Positions 12,944 through 24,900 of a stretch of 64,000 nucleotides of DNA are shown piece after piece. Numbering within the stretch: position 1 is the stretch's first letter; each line of letters begins with the position of its first letter. The notes under the pieces were generated by a model that was given only the letters and a program-made list of their open reading frames with translations, was not told the origin of the DNA and made no database searches. The DNA is taken from positions 806,001 to 870,000 of the forward strand of contig OZ237758.1 of the NCBI GenBank assembly GCA_965178125.1, written 5' to 3'. This stretch comes from Bilabrum cf. latius. Its lineage: Eukaryota > Bigyra: Bicosoecida > Bigyra > Bicosoecida. The translations under genes and the position numbers were made by a program.

Positions 12944-15533
12944 ATGTCTGGGGTAGAGGAGCTAGCAAAGTAGACAAACGATACGCTGATATCGCTATGG
13001 CAGGAGATGGGTGTGGAGGATGCAGAGAGAGAGGAGATATTGGAGCGCCTCCAGGATAGCGTTCGCGGCGTGTACGCAAAGTTTGTAGAAGATGAGGAGG
13101 GCCGGAAGTCTTCCATCGAAAACAAAACTAAGGAATTTAAGGATACGATTCACTAGCTTGCACAATCACTTTTGATTTCAGATGAGACGGTGAGGAGCTT
13201 TGCAGGCTGCAGTTGCCGTTGCAGCCCGAGAATCCAGTGAAGCGCCAAGCATTTTCTCTGTTGCATCTTTCTTATCGCAGCCGGAAAGGGAATCTAGCAC
13301 TCTTATCAAGCACATGGGTGAAGTAGAGGCCCGTTGCAAGGTGCTGCAAGGTATTTTTGACGAGAGGCAGCGCACCCTGTCGCAGCTGCAGGCCGAGTTG
13401 CACGGCCTCTGGGGAGAGCTAGACGCCGAGCACGACACTTCCCTGGAATCAATCGGTGATAAGCTTACAACAACCCGCATGCAGCAGTTCCGCAGCGCCA
13501 TTGCCGCCTCTAAGCAGGAAAAGGAGCAGAGGATCGCAGAGGTGGAGCAGTTGCGCGAGGCCGCGGCGGCTCTGTGGGAGGACTTGGACTGGGAGGCGGG
13601 GACTCCAGCTGTCCCGAAGGAAACGAGCACTGTATCACAATTGTCTACTTCTTCTTCTTCTCCGTCTTCTTCTTCTTCGGATGCGGCAGTGGAGGGAGCC
13701 CCCGCTGCAGCTCCTATCACCACTCAACCTGAAGCCGAGGGTGAGAGCCAGGGTGAGATCAAGGGTGAGAGCCAGCCGGAAGCTGCACTGCCAGCAATGG
13801 AGGAGGAGGGGAAGGCGAAGGAAGAGGGCGAGGAGCAGGAGGAGACCAAGTCCGAGGGGGAGGCAGACGAGGAGGAGGCAGCAGACGCGGAGGAATCCAA
13901 GGACTCGGAGCCAGCAGCCGCGAGCGGGGCCGGGGCCGGTTCCACTGAAGAACTGGAGTCGGCACCAGCCCAAAGTGAGGAGGCAGCCGGCGTGGAACAA
14001 GCGGCAGCCGAGACCGAGGCCGAGGCCGGGGCCGGGGCAAGCACAGCCAGTGCCGCCACGAGCACCGCTGCAATCAGCAAGGAGGCCATCGCTGCGGTTG
14101 CAACCGCAGCAGCGGAGAGCACGGAGGCGGTGGGCGTGTCTCCCTCGAGCATCGCCGCCCTGCACGCCCTGGTCACGGGGCTCGAGGACGAGAAGCAGGA
14201 GCGGGAAGGCGTGATCAAGGGCCTGGGGGAGAGCATCACCGCCCTGTGGGGCAAGCTCAGGACGCCAGCAGAGGACCAGCATGCGTTCCTCGAGTCCCAT
14301 GAGGGCGTGGGCGACTCTACCCTCGCGGCTGTGCGGGGATACCTCCGGGGCCTGGAGGCGGATTTCTCGGCCAAGGTGGTTGAGCTGACGGGCAAGTGCA
14401 GGGAGAGGATCGGTGAGCTGTTCGTGAAGATGAGGGTGGAGGGCGGGGACAGGGAGGACCTGCTCCCCGAGGCCGCCATCCCCCTGCTGGAGGGGCAGAT
14501 CACGGAGGAGATCTACGAGAAGCACATCGCGTTCGAGAAGACGATCGAGGCCAGGCATGCCGTGCTGGCCCCCGCGATCTCTCTCTGGGATAAGAGGCAG
14601 CAGCTGCTGCAGGAGAGGGAAGAGTACCTGCAGATCATTTCGGACCCCAAGCGTCTGCTTTCTCGAGGGGGCGGCGCGGCGCGATTGAGGGAGGAAAAGC
14701 TGGAAAAGAGGATCAAGAAGCTTCTTCCCAACGTCTGCAAGCAGCTGCGCAAGGCTGCAGAGGAGGCCGAGAAGACCAATGGGTTCGAGGTGAGACTCGG
14801 TGGGTGCCGGGTCATTGACGCGCTGGACGAGTTCGAGGCGAGCCAGGCCAAGGGAGCGCAGAAGAAGAAGCAGGAGAAGGAGCAGGCCAAGGCGAGGAGG
14901 AAGAGAGAGACCATGGCGGGGGGAGCAGAAGGGGCCGGCGGGGCTGCGGCTGGCGGTGCTGCCCGCAGGGGCCGCGCCTCTGTGAAGCCGCGCCCGTCCG
15001 CCCGTGCATCTGTGGCCGGCGGTACCTCCGGCACCTCGGCCTCTTCCTCTCTGGCCCGGGCCGGCAGGGGTAGGGCCAGGTCCAGGAGCACGTCCAGCGC
15101 CAGGCAGAGAAAGACGGGCGGCGGAGGTTCGGGTGCTGGCGCGGGCGCCCAGGGGAACAAGAAGGGACCGGTGAAGGCGGCCCTGCGAGCCACGCAGCTG
15201 GGGAACAAGCAGGGGCCCGCCACGGGAGGGCATGGGTCTACCACCGCTGCGGCAGGGGCCAGCAAGGCGGCCGTCCCTCCCGTCGCGAAGAGGAGCGGTG
15301 GCCCTGGTGCTGCTGGCACAAAGGCGAAGGTGCAGGGGGCCAAGAAGAGGAGCGGTGCGAGCAGTGGCACGGCTTCTTCGGATGCCTCTCACTCCGTGGC
15401 GGGGAAGGGAGTGTCCAAGAAGGCAGCTGCGGGGGCTGCGGCTGGCACGCCAGCGGGCGCAGCCACCGACGTCCACGTGACGGACGAGGCTCGCAAGTCG
15501 GCCGCCAAGATCGTGTCTAGCCTTGAGGTGTGA
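12944..15533 (+). CDS. MAP65/PRC1/Ase1-family microtubule cross-linker
   Basis: Two exons: 12944-13189 and 13281-15533 (TGA), 832 residues. The 91-nt intron starts GTGAGG and ends in a pyrimidine-rich tract and CGCAG. The start MSGVEELAK leads into LISLWQEMG, the usual first helix of PRC1. The family signature ISDPKRLLSRGG, followed by LREEKLEKRIKKLLP, is at residues ~531-565. The family bundles antiparallel microtubules in the spindle midzone or phragmoplast. TAG codons at 12971 and 13154 align with polar positions of PRC1, which fits Gln. Differences from relatives are an acidic Glu/Ala-rich insertion (about residues 199-340) and a long basic Ala/Gly/Ser tail, probably disordered. The coiled-coil core is of normal size, so the protein is likely functional. 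Confidence 0.92.
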
Positions 15534-16513
15534 CGAGAGGCTTGGTTGGATCAGCGTCGCAGTGGTGAGGAAGCTGGGTGGGATTGGGCAGGAGCGGTGT
15601 TGGATTGAAGAGCGGTGAGTGTTAGATCAGACATAAACTACCATACCATTCAATGCTGGTGGGGATCGGAGAACTATGGTACTAGGTACTGGTATTAAGG
15701 AGACAGAGTCTGATTCGTTGTTGACGTCAAATGAGATGATAAGCGTCTGTGCGATGAGGATGGCTCTGCGAAGAAGGAGAACGCCGCAACACCTTGTCCG
15801 TAGGTGGGAAGAGGAATTGTAGCGTTAGACATCGTAATCTGATTAACGGAAGAGGCAGGCCACGAAGAGTGGAGGTTGGCATTTCTCCAGTCAATCGCCT
15901 CCATTCGGGGTGGAAGAGCTCAGGACTGACAGATCGTCTTGAATTCTTTTTGTTGTGGTCTCATGTCTTCGGGTGCGGGTGCAGATACAGTTCAGCCGGA
16001 GCGCTAGGGCGTAAAAGAAGCTTTCATGGAAGTCACGATGTCAATTTATTCCTTCTTCGCATACCGCCAGCGTTTGCCGGCTGCTTGCCACGTGGATCCT
16101 GAGCTGCACAACGTGAGCCAAGTCTACCTTACACATACCATGTGTGAAAGCCCGCGCTAATTTCGGATCCCAGCGTCCTTTGTACGGTTGGGTTTTATGC
16201 AACATTAAGTTGGCAATTCGGATTTTCTCAAATCATAGGCCTAGATCTACGGTATCTGTGAGCCATATATCTGTGAGCCGTATATCTGTGAGCCGTATAT
16301 GTGAGGACTGTATAGTTGTAGCGTTTCATCCGTGATTTGAGCTTCAAATGGCAGCCGTGTACCAGCTATACTTGCGATAGGGTGCTGTGTACAACGTGTG
16401 ATCTCAGCGATACTTGTAGAGAGAGTTATTTTGCAAGATACCTGTCAATGCCACAGATCCGTATAGAACAAACATGACAGCAGGTCGTTTTGCTGCTGAT
16501 TATTGTCCGCAGG
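15534..16513. other. Intergenic region, 980 bp
   Basis: Lies between MAP65 and the kinase-like gene, both on +. AT-richer than its surroundings. I see no convincing gene; the one structured element is the tandem repeat at 16251-16306. The 3' UTR of MAP65 and the promoter of the next gene should be here. Confidence 0.5.
16251..16306. repeat. 15-bp tandem repeat
   Basis: About three and a half copies of TATATCTGTGAGCCG in direct orientation, the first and last degenerate, some 210 bp upstream of the kinase-like gene start. It may be a minisatellite or an upstream element; nothing decides between these. Confidence 0.8.
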
Positions 16514-18691
16514 ATGGCTTTGCCTCCACAGTTCCCGCCGCTGATTGCTAGAATCCACGCTTTTACGAGGATTGGAACGCGCCAACAACGGCGAAGCTGC
16601 GGCAAGCAATTCCTCCAGCGCTGCTCAAACCCTGTACAGCTTTCTTATAGCGAGAATGGGGTTGTGTACAAGGTTCTGGTGGGCATGGGCGGACCGGACA
16701 GGGGTGTGTCCCACATTGCCATCAAGGCTGTCCAGGAGGGTAGACTCACAAGGCTTGGAATCGAGACGGTCGATTAGGAAAAAGAGTACCAGGTTCTCAC
16801 CAAGCTTGGTGTTCACCGAAACGTCATGCGAATCGTCTTTGAATGCATCGCAGAACCGCCGCAGTGGTTGCCAGTGGACGAAGCACAGCCTCGCAGATAG
16901 GCTAGCACTTTGCCATCGGACACAGAGCCGCATGGCCACACGGGCCCCCCTAGCCTCGACTTGGATCCAGTAGACCGCGAACATCCAGCGGACGCCCGTG
17001 TCTAGCTGATTGGTACCGAGCTGTTTGATAAGCGGATGAGCGAGCACATGAAGACCTTCGACGGAGGCAAAATACCGTCAAGAATCCTGTTGCATCTGTC
17101 GTGCGACATCGCGGAGGGCTTGCACCACCTCCTCAAGCACGGTGTAGTGCATCGCGACCTGAATCTAAGCAAGGTCATGTGGGACTCGAAGGGGGGTCCG
17201 GAGGGCGTTGGTCGGGCGGTGCTGATCGACCTAGCGCGCAGCCTTCGCATTACTAGCCAAGGCGATGAAATCACAGTGCGTAGAGCGCTCGATAAAGTCA
17301 CCTTCAAGTACCTGGAACAGCACAAAGATGGGCTGGGCGGCAATCAGGCCCACCTGGCCCCAGAGGTGCTGGACGGGTGGAGCAAGGGCTAGGACGGGGA
17401 TGCCGCAGCGATAGTGCCGTTCGGGATGCAGTCGTCGTGGGAATTGGGCGTGGTGCTGCACGAGCTGGCCACGGGAGGGCAGCACCCATTCGGGGAATAG
17501 TATCCTCATAAGCTGCACGACGGCACATCACTACCAAAGGGAGGTGTCCTGGACACCCTTCGCTCCTGCACGACACCCGCGCCGAGCAGGCCGCTACTCA
17601 CCACAAGGCCGCCGGGGCTGGTTAGGGTGATAGATGGCCTGCTGAAAGTGGACCCGGCTAAGCGGATGAATGTAATGCAAGCTGTTGCGGCACTCCGGAA
17701 TGAAATCAACCCACCGAGTGATGCTTCTCGGCGGACGTGCAGCTGGGCGGTGATGATCATGTGGTTGGGAGTCATCATGGTCTGCAGCATCTGTGCCATG
17801 CTATATCTCAGGAGCGATGCGATGAGCACGCTATTTCGCAGCGCGGCCCCTTGCGCGCCCGAGTCGATCGGCCGTCTCGTTGACGATATGCTCTAGTAGG
17901 ACGTGTTGGCCGCCGAAAAAGCGGTCATTTAGATGACAAGAATATGCAAGGATATCAGCCCAGATGCTCTCATCGGCGCGGAGGTAGGTCCTGGCCTGGT
18001 TCGACTGCTGCGTCAGGACCCAAATGCGCCCGCTAGCAGCCGGAGCGGGAAGGCACAGGCCGACGCTCTCTCGCTCATGAAGTTGCTTGCAGCAGACCAC
18101 AGATACATGCGGCGCATGCTGGTAGATGCGCAAGCAGCAAAACCGCTCGTCAATTTGCTTTAGCGCGGGCCGACTTTAGTGTCCAGGAATGCAGCTGCAG
18201 CCGTCGCTGAGATCGCCCTCGGCCCACGCGACCAGGTGCAGATTCTTCTGCAGGCGAACGTGTCCACGGCACTGGTTCAGCTGCTAGATTCTGGCAATGA
18301 GCACATCGTGAACCACGCTGCTGCTGCTCTCGACCGTCTTTCTGAGAAGGATCACGCGTGCAAGAGCCGGCTCGTCGCTTCCGGCGCTGTGCATGCCCTC
18401 GGTGAGGTGGTCAAGTTCTACCCCCGCTGGAATGCGTCCGCGCACGCAGAGTCAGCACTCACGCATTTGAAAGGGGTAACCGTAGATGAGGAGCCGTCTG
18501 AGTCCAAGCCCCAGTCCACGTCCTTGTCCTGGTTGTGGTCTTGGTTCTTGTCCAACCAAAAGGAGCTTTGGAAGGCCGCTGCCGTGCTTGTGGGTGCTGG
18601 CACATTATTACACGAATTCGTGCATAAGGGTAGTAGCATGCTGGTTGCGGTCAAAATGGCACGTGCGGTCTGGAGAGCTTGCAAGGACTGA
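16514..18691 (+). CDS. Membrane-anchored kinase-like protein with C-terminal armadillo repeats
   Basis: ATG at 16514 to TGA at 18689, 725 residues, read through nine TAG codons (16775, 16898, 17003, 17390, 17498, 17894, 17897, 17930, 18161). Kinase landmarks: a degenerate glycine loop (YSENGVVYKV), the ATP-site Lys (HIAIK, ~K71), HRDL at 213-216, IDLA in place of DFG (D239) and APE at 282-284. The catalytic loop reads HRDLNLSKV: the usual Lys and Asn after HRDL are swapped to Asn217 and Lys220, so activity is doubtful. A hydrophobic segment follows at ~411-433, then armadillo-like repeats to ~640 (LVDDML..., LVNLL-Q-RGPT, TALVQLLDSGNEH). Several TAGs fall in positions where ARM repeats usually carry a polar residue. 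Kinase-membrane-ARM is an unusual order. A 5' exon upstream of 16514 cannot be excluded. Confidence 0.8.
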
Positions 18692-18917
18692 TTCGCTCAG
18701 TAGATCAGTGCAGGGTATAGAACCTGGTGTCCAGCTCATGGGGGCTGCCTCCGTCCACGTCGCATTGCCGAGAGACAGCCGCTCAGCGCAGTGCACCCGA
18801 CTGGGCTTGCAGTGCTGCGACCACAACTTCAGTTCAAGATGAAGATAACAGAACCTAAGATTTGTTTACGCTCAACTTGCTCACGACTGCACGCCTCTTT
18901 ATTGTGCCGATTAGGCA

Positions 18918-21900
18918 ATGTGCAAGTCTAATTCTAAGCTGATCCTGGCCCCGAGGTATCCCGGGCCCAGATTTCCAGCCTTAGCTGTTGCCCTGACAGC
19001 AACGATACTTCTGTCGCTCGTTTATGAAGCTGACAGTTTCTCTACCAGCGGCCATGAACCTTACCTAAATGAGACCACTACTGCTCTCATTTAGACAGGA
19101 AGCGGAGATCCTGCAACCGCATCGGGCGTCGCTGCTATCGCTATAGCTGGCGTTGGCGCTGGTGTTGCAGTGCTGTCAACAACCCTCAAAATTGCTGGAG
19201 CAGTGGCTCACGCGGTTGAGGTGAGATTGAGGATATGTTTCAATTGCGTTTAAAAGTTGTGTTGCATTCATCGTGGAACTGGTGTTTGAAAAGCGTGCTC
19301 ATATGGCGAGCCAGTGTGCGCCGGCTCCTTGCATTGCGGTGTGAACTGGCGTCGTCAGCATGTATTTGCAGCGATTTATCAGGGACAAAACTAGATTTCG
19401 TACATAACGCAGCAAAACCACCGGAAAAAATCGATCCTAGGTGCTGTCAAGGCGATGCAGCAAGTAGGTGATCGGGTCGGCGACGTCGAGGTGAGGTGAA
19501 TGTTCGACATCATGCCATCTTGCACTATGCTAAACTAGAGATTCAGCGCATTGGCACCCTCAGATCTACGGCAAATACTCATCGTGATTCACGCAGGCAA
19601 GAACCGCACAGCTGTGCGGCAGGCTAGACGGCTTCCTGACCAACCGAGTATGGACGGGGGACGCCTCCAAGGACGCCGTGTTCGCTCGCGAAGCTATGGT
19701 GTCGTCTGCACTCTGCGGCGGCAAAGTCCACGAAGTCAGTGAGCTGCAGGAGCTGTACGAAGGCGTGCAGCAGCAGCTGCTGGACCGCACTGCGCTCGAG
19801 GCCGTGGTCACCAAGGCAGCCTCCAAGCAGTCCAAGCAGCTCCACGGCTCCAAACTTGAAGACAAGGACCCTACCCAGGACGAGGGCTACTTTCGCAGCG
19901 CGCTGAAAGACAGGTCGCCCACGGAACTAGCCGTTGAGATCCGCCGCAAGATGGTCGCAACTATCAGGCAGATGGACCTGGCGGGCGGCGGGGCAGCGGG
20001 GACCTTCCGCGCCCGTAGTCTCATGTTCTTTGCCAGCGCAAGGGAGGCCGCCATCTCCAGATCTGCGCTGGAATCTGCAGGCATGACGGCCCCGAACAGC
20101 GGGCTCCTCACCGCTGAAACGATGCAGGCAGCAACTCGCACGCTGCAGCGTAGGCTGAAACAAGCAGAATATGAACTGGGCGACTATGAGGAACTGGACG
20201 GGGACGACATGGAGAACCACGCGTACTACCTGGTAAAAGACCACCCAGGAAGAGACCTGTCTTTCTACGAACGGAACCAGTTCAAACACGTCGGTGTCGA
20301 GGCGCTCAGGGAGCCGCCCGCTGAACCGGAGGAACAAGACAGCGGCAAGCTGGCCAAGATCAAGAGAAAGCTGAGGAACGGGCTCAACAGCGTGAAGAGC
20401 GCCCTGAGCAGGGCGCCCTCCTACTTGGCGAAGGCGGTCGCACCGGCCACCATGGCAGAGGGGTACTACTACCAGCAGACTGGCTACAACTTCGACAGGG
20501 CTGCATTCGCCGAGGAGGTCCTAGGCTCGGAAGCCGCCACTGCCAACGGCGTGCTCACTGCCCCCGTGGACGATATGCGCGAGGAGTACGTTGGATGGTG
20601 CGGAAGCATCGCCGCGAATGCAGTGTACAGCTCCTCCATGTCGAAGAAAGAGAAGGCTGCGAGCCCCTTCCACAAGCAGCTGCCCGTGAGGCGAGCCGAG
20701 TTGCAGAAGCTCTTTACGGTGCCGCTGCGAGAGCTCCTGTCGTCAGAGGCCGACACCACCTTGAGAGCTTTGAAGAGGCACTTTAAAGCCTAGGGGGAGC
20801 CTTTTTCAGTGGACCAGAGCGTCAGCCTGCTGCCGCTCCTCTACGAGTCAGGAAGGGCGCTCCCGTCCTTCGACCTCGCGCGCACGTGCCCCGGCGCTTC
20901 CTCCGCGTCTGTGCTCCAGGCCGTGCGGTCCTCCCTCGCCTCTCTGAGCTCCGTGGGCGGGACAAACCCACCGACGATCAGCAAGAAAGACGTCTTCGTT
21001 GATGCAGGGACGGAGCTCGGTATCGCGGTGGCGACAACTCTGATGTCAAAGGCGTCTTCCATTGGGTTTGCCGCAGCCCAGGCTGCAGTGCTTGGCAAAG
21101 ACGTGGGCCAAGCCGTGGTAGTCGGGCTGACTAATTCTGTGACGCAGGTGACGATGGGCGGTAACCCGTACGTAGCTGCTGCGTCATTGCTGTACAGCCT
21201 GGTAGGCTTGCTCGAGACATCCATGGAGCTGGGCAAGCAGGTGAAAACTGACATCAAGCTGAGCCAAGCACTCTCGATGCACCTTCTCGACCTAAAAGAA
21301 AAGTCGGCCTACGTATCGTGCGTCCAGCTGGAGGGCTATCGCGCCGACTTGTTGGGCGTCCTCCACGGCTTGGATGCTGTGGGCTCGGACGGCAAGCGGC
21401 TCGGATTCGACTCAAAGACGGCGCTAGATCGCGGCTCCCCCCTGCTGTCCACGCACTTGGACATGGGAGAGCCGGCGGACACGTGCGGACCCGACTCAAA
21501 TGGAGGTCAAGGCAGATCGACCTACACGTTCAACACCATGGCAGGCAAGCAGGCAGCGGCCGGACCTGTCCGCTCGCTGCTTCGGCTGGTGCAGGACGTG
21601 CTGCTGGACCTGGGCTGCCACGCAACGTACGCAGGCAGGAAGGCGCTGCCTGAGGGTCTGGGGTACGACGGAGTCGATGCTACGGGCGAGAAGAAACGAA
21701 CCACGTTCGGCAGCAGCTACTGGAACAAGATCAAGCAGTACACTACGGCTGACAGCACGCCCATCCTGGGCGGGAGGTCCGTCGTGTTCAATGCCGCCAA
21801 GTCCATCGCGGTCACAGAGCAGGGCAATCATGCCGCCAAGCATGACGCGGTGCACGTGCGGTCGAAGGTGCCTGGAATTGACTCGGACAGGCAGTTCCAG

Positions 21901-24900
21901 GTGCACAGGGTCGTTGACGTGATGGCATACCGATTCGATGATCCTCGTCTGTCCACGGATGCCTCAGCACTCGACCGGAGCCTTCGCGACGTGTGGTCGA
22001 ACAAGGGCAACGCGCTCGGGTTGCGACTCGTCGAGCGCCTGAACGAGGACAAGTACGCCACGATCGAGGTCCCCGCCATCGGACTGAAAAAAGGGGACAG
22101 GGGCTACGTTGGCAAGGTCAAGACCGAGGGCGGCCACTCTTACGCGCTTCCCCTTGGCCTCCTGTCAGTGCGATACGAGACCAAAGGAGAGGCAAAGGCA
22201 CGTGGCACCCCGCTGGATGCCGCGCTGCAGGACCTCGGGATGCAGGCAGTCCCGGTGAAATCACGCCCTGCCATCACAGGTCTCGTGGGCGGGGACGTTG
22301 CCCGATACGGGAAGCAGTCCATCTGGACCAAGCTGAAGAAGCTGCCGGTCATTGGGATTGCTAGCGGATCCATGCGGCGAGGCATCGCACAGAAGATGCC
22401 TTTGCTTGGCAAGAACCTGGAGCACAAGCACATGTACAAGTCTGACCACGTCAGTGCGATGGATCTATTCGGGATCGGGCATCCTGCCTGGCACAGCGCG
22501 GCATACACGGGCGAGGGCACGGGCGACGTCCCCATCAGCGACTTGCACATGTTCATGGCTCAGTTTATCGATAGCAGCTCGGAGAGCGGGCAGGGCGGCT
22601 TACCGGGCGCATTCAGCCCCAGCTACAGGGCCTACGGCCAGGCGCAGTGGTACGCAGCGACGAGCCCGGCGGACGCCAATATGGAGGACGGCCTCCTCGA
22701 GTTTGTGGAAGCGGCCTCCGTCATGGACAATTACTACATGGGCAGCGCCGGTGACGAGTAGATCTTCACTCCGACTGGATTCAGCCGCGCTGTACCCTAC
22801 GGGAAGTACGCCGGCGAGCAGGACGTGGCCAAGGAGGACTATCACGATTTGAGCCAGGCACTGGTGGGACTGCTGGCGAACGGGCCGCCGGTCGTGCGTC
22901 TAGAGCTGTCGAAGAAACCCGCGCCCCTGCCGTGGTCATCGGAGGCACGGGGGGACAGGAAGAAGGGCCTAAGGACCTACAGCATCCGGTGGAGGCTCCC
23001 ACGTGTCTCCACCACTGTGGGGGACAAGCTTAAGTCCTGGTTCAAGGGGGCGAAAATAGAAAAATTCGAGTCTAGAGGGCAGCGCACCTCGAACGACATT
23101 CCGGTGTACCTTCACGTCACTCGCGATTATTCCGTGCCTCGGCTGCAGCCTGAAGACATCAAGACCCGAGCCGACGCATTCGTGAAGCACGCTCCCGTAG
23201 CTCAGTGCATCGCGGCATCGGACCGGCGTCTTGAAGACGATCTCGAAAATCTGGAGATCATTGAGCTCATGCAGCGTGATGGACACGGAGCAGGATCCCA
23301 GGGCGGCCTGCAAGTGTGCTCGGGGCATGGCCGCTGCTCCTTCGTCCCGGCAGGCAGAGCCTCCCTGGTGGCACAGATTCAGGTGCCCCAATCGCACGGC
23401 TCTCTGCGCATGCTGTGTGACTGCGATGCAGGGTACGAGGGAGTCCATTGCGAGAAGCAGTCAGCACCTCTCGGGTTTGCCGCCCTTGTTCCTGGTTGGC
23501 AGTCCATCGTGGGGCGCGGGCGGATGGAAGATTCCTACTGGATGGCGGGGCCTCTCAATGGCAAGGAGAACCAAGCTAGCAAGTATGCCTTCCACCGCGG
23601 TGTGGCCACGCTCATGGCCGTGGTGGGCGGGACGGATCTAGCGGCAGACCCCTCTACTGGAAAGCCCCTCAAGGGCGACTCTGAAAATGTGAAGGCTCGG
23701 TTGGGAACCGGGTTGCAGCTGCATCAGACAGCGATGCGGGCGAGAGAAGCGATGCTTGCGGATCTGGCGTGGTCGCAAGAGCCGTCATGCAGCTTGATTG
23801 GCATGAAGGCGTTTACCGGTGACAGCGTCAGCAACGATGATGACGACGATAGTGCAGAGGAAGAAGACAGCGTCGCCGTCGTGCACCGGGCCCTCCGTGT
23901 AGCAATGACTTCTGCAGCCAAGGCTGTGGCCAGCAGCAAGCTGGATGGCGCGTCGCTGATGGCCACCCGTAAGATTTTGGAAGGAGGCGACAAGGCCAGG
24001 GCGATGGTAGGGGGCATTGCAGGCACGCTGCAGGCCAGCATAGAGCAAGCGAACGACCAGGCAGCGCGAACGTTTTGGCAGCGATGCGCACGGAAATGGA
24101 GTGGTCAGTCTGGGCTGTCACTGTTTGATCCTGCAAGCAGCAAGTCGATCGATGGGAAGAAGGTCGATGCAGCGCCCAAAGCGCTGCCGAATGGGCCCGA
24201 GCAGGTGGGCCTGGATACTGTCCGCGTGGCCGTCCTGCACCTGGCCAAAGCCATCGAGACGGGGCTGAATCGGGATGCAGAAGACAAATCAGGCAAAGTG
24301 AGTGCTGCCACGGGCGGACTGGCACACCTGGGCAAAGTGGTGCTCGGGCTGGATCCGACCAAGGCCATCGAGACGAAGAAGTTGTCCGTGGTGGAGAGCG
24401 ACAAAGAAGAACACAGCAGCGAAACATCCCGAGAGTAGGAGGAGAGCATCGTCGAGGAGCAAGAGAAAGAAGACGAAAAGAGTCTCATCGATGAGTCCAT
24501 CAAGCTGATGCAGGTGCAGGCTGGTGCTACTAGGCTCGCTCGCAAGAACCGCCATCGCGGCTCAGAGGACCATTCCGCCAGCACAAGCCATGCTACTGCG
24601 AGCGAGACGAAGATTGTTGCTGAGTATCTTCGCTTGTACGCATCGGGCCTGGCAATGCTCGCCAAGTCTGATGCCATTTCCAATGCCGATGCCCGACAAG
24701 TCACCGAGCACGCCCTGTCGTCTCCCCTCGCTCGTGCGGGGGATCTCCTAGCGATCTCAATGCTGCACAAGCAGTCGCCGTATCTCATCCTGTCCTCTGA
24801 CGCTTCGAAGAAGAGAAAGGAGGAGGGGAGGATCCTTGCGTTTGCGGGGCCATTCGACCTAGTGATGGCGCTCACTGGCACGGATCCAGAGCAAGCCAGC

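Noticed and set aside
13190-13205. 16-nt mini-intron (GTGAGGAGCTTTGCAG) in MAP65, like those of heterotrich ciliates
   Set aside because: The same donor paired with CGCAG at 13280 gives a 91-nt intron with a good pyrimidine tract, keeps the frame and matches the size of the other introns here.
13635-15476. 613-residue open frame on the minus strand
   Set aside because: Antisense to MAP65, whose identity is certain.
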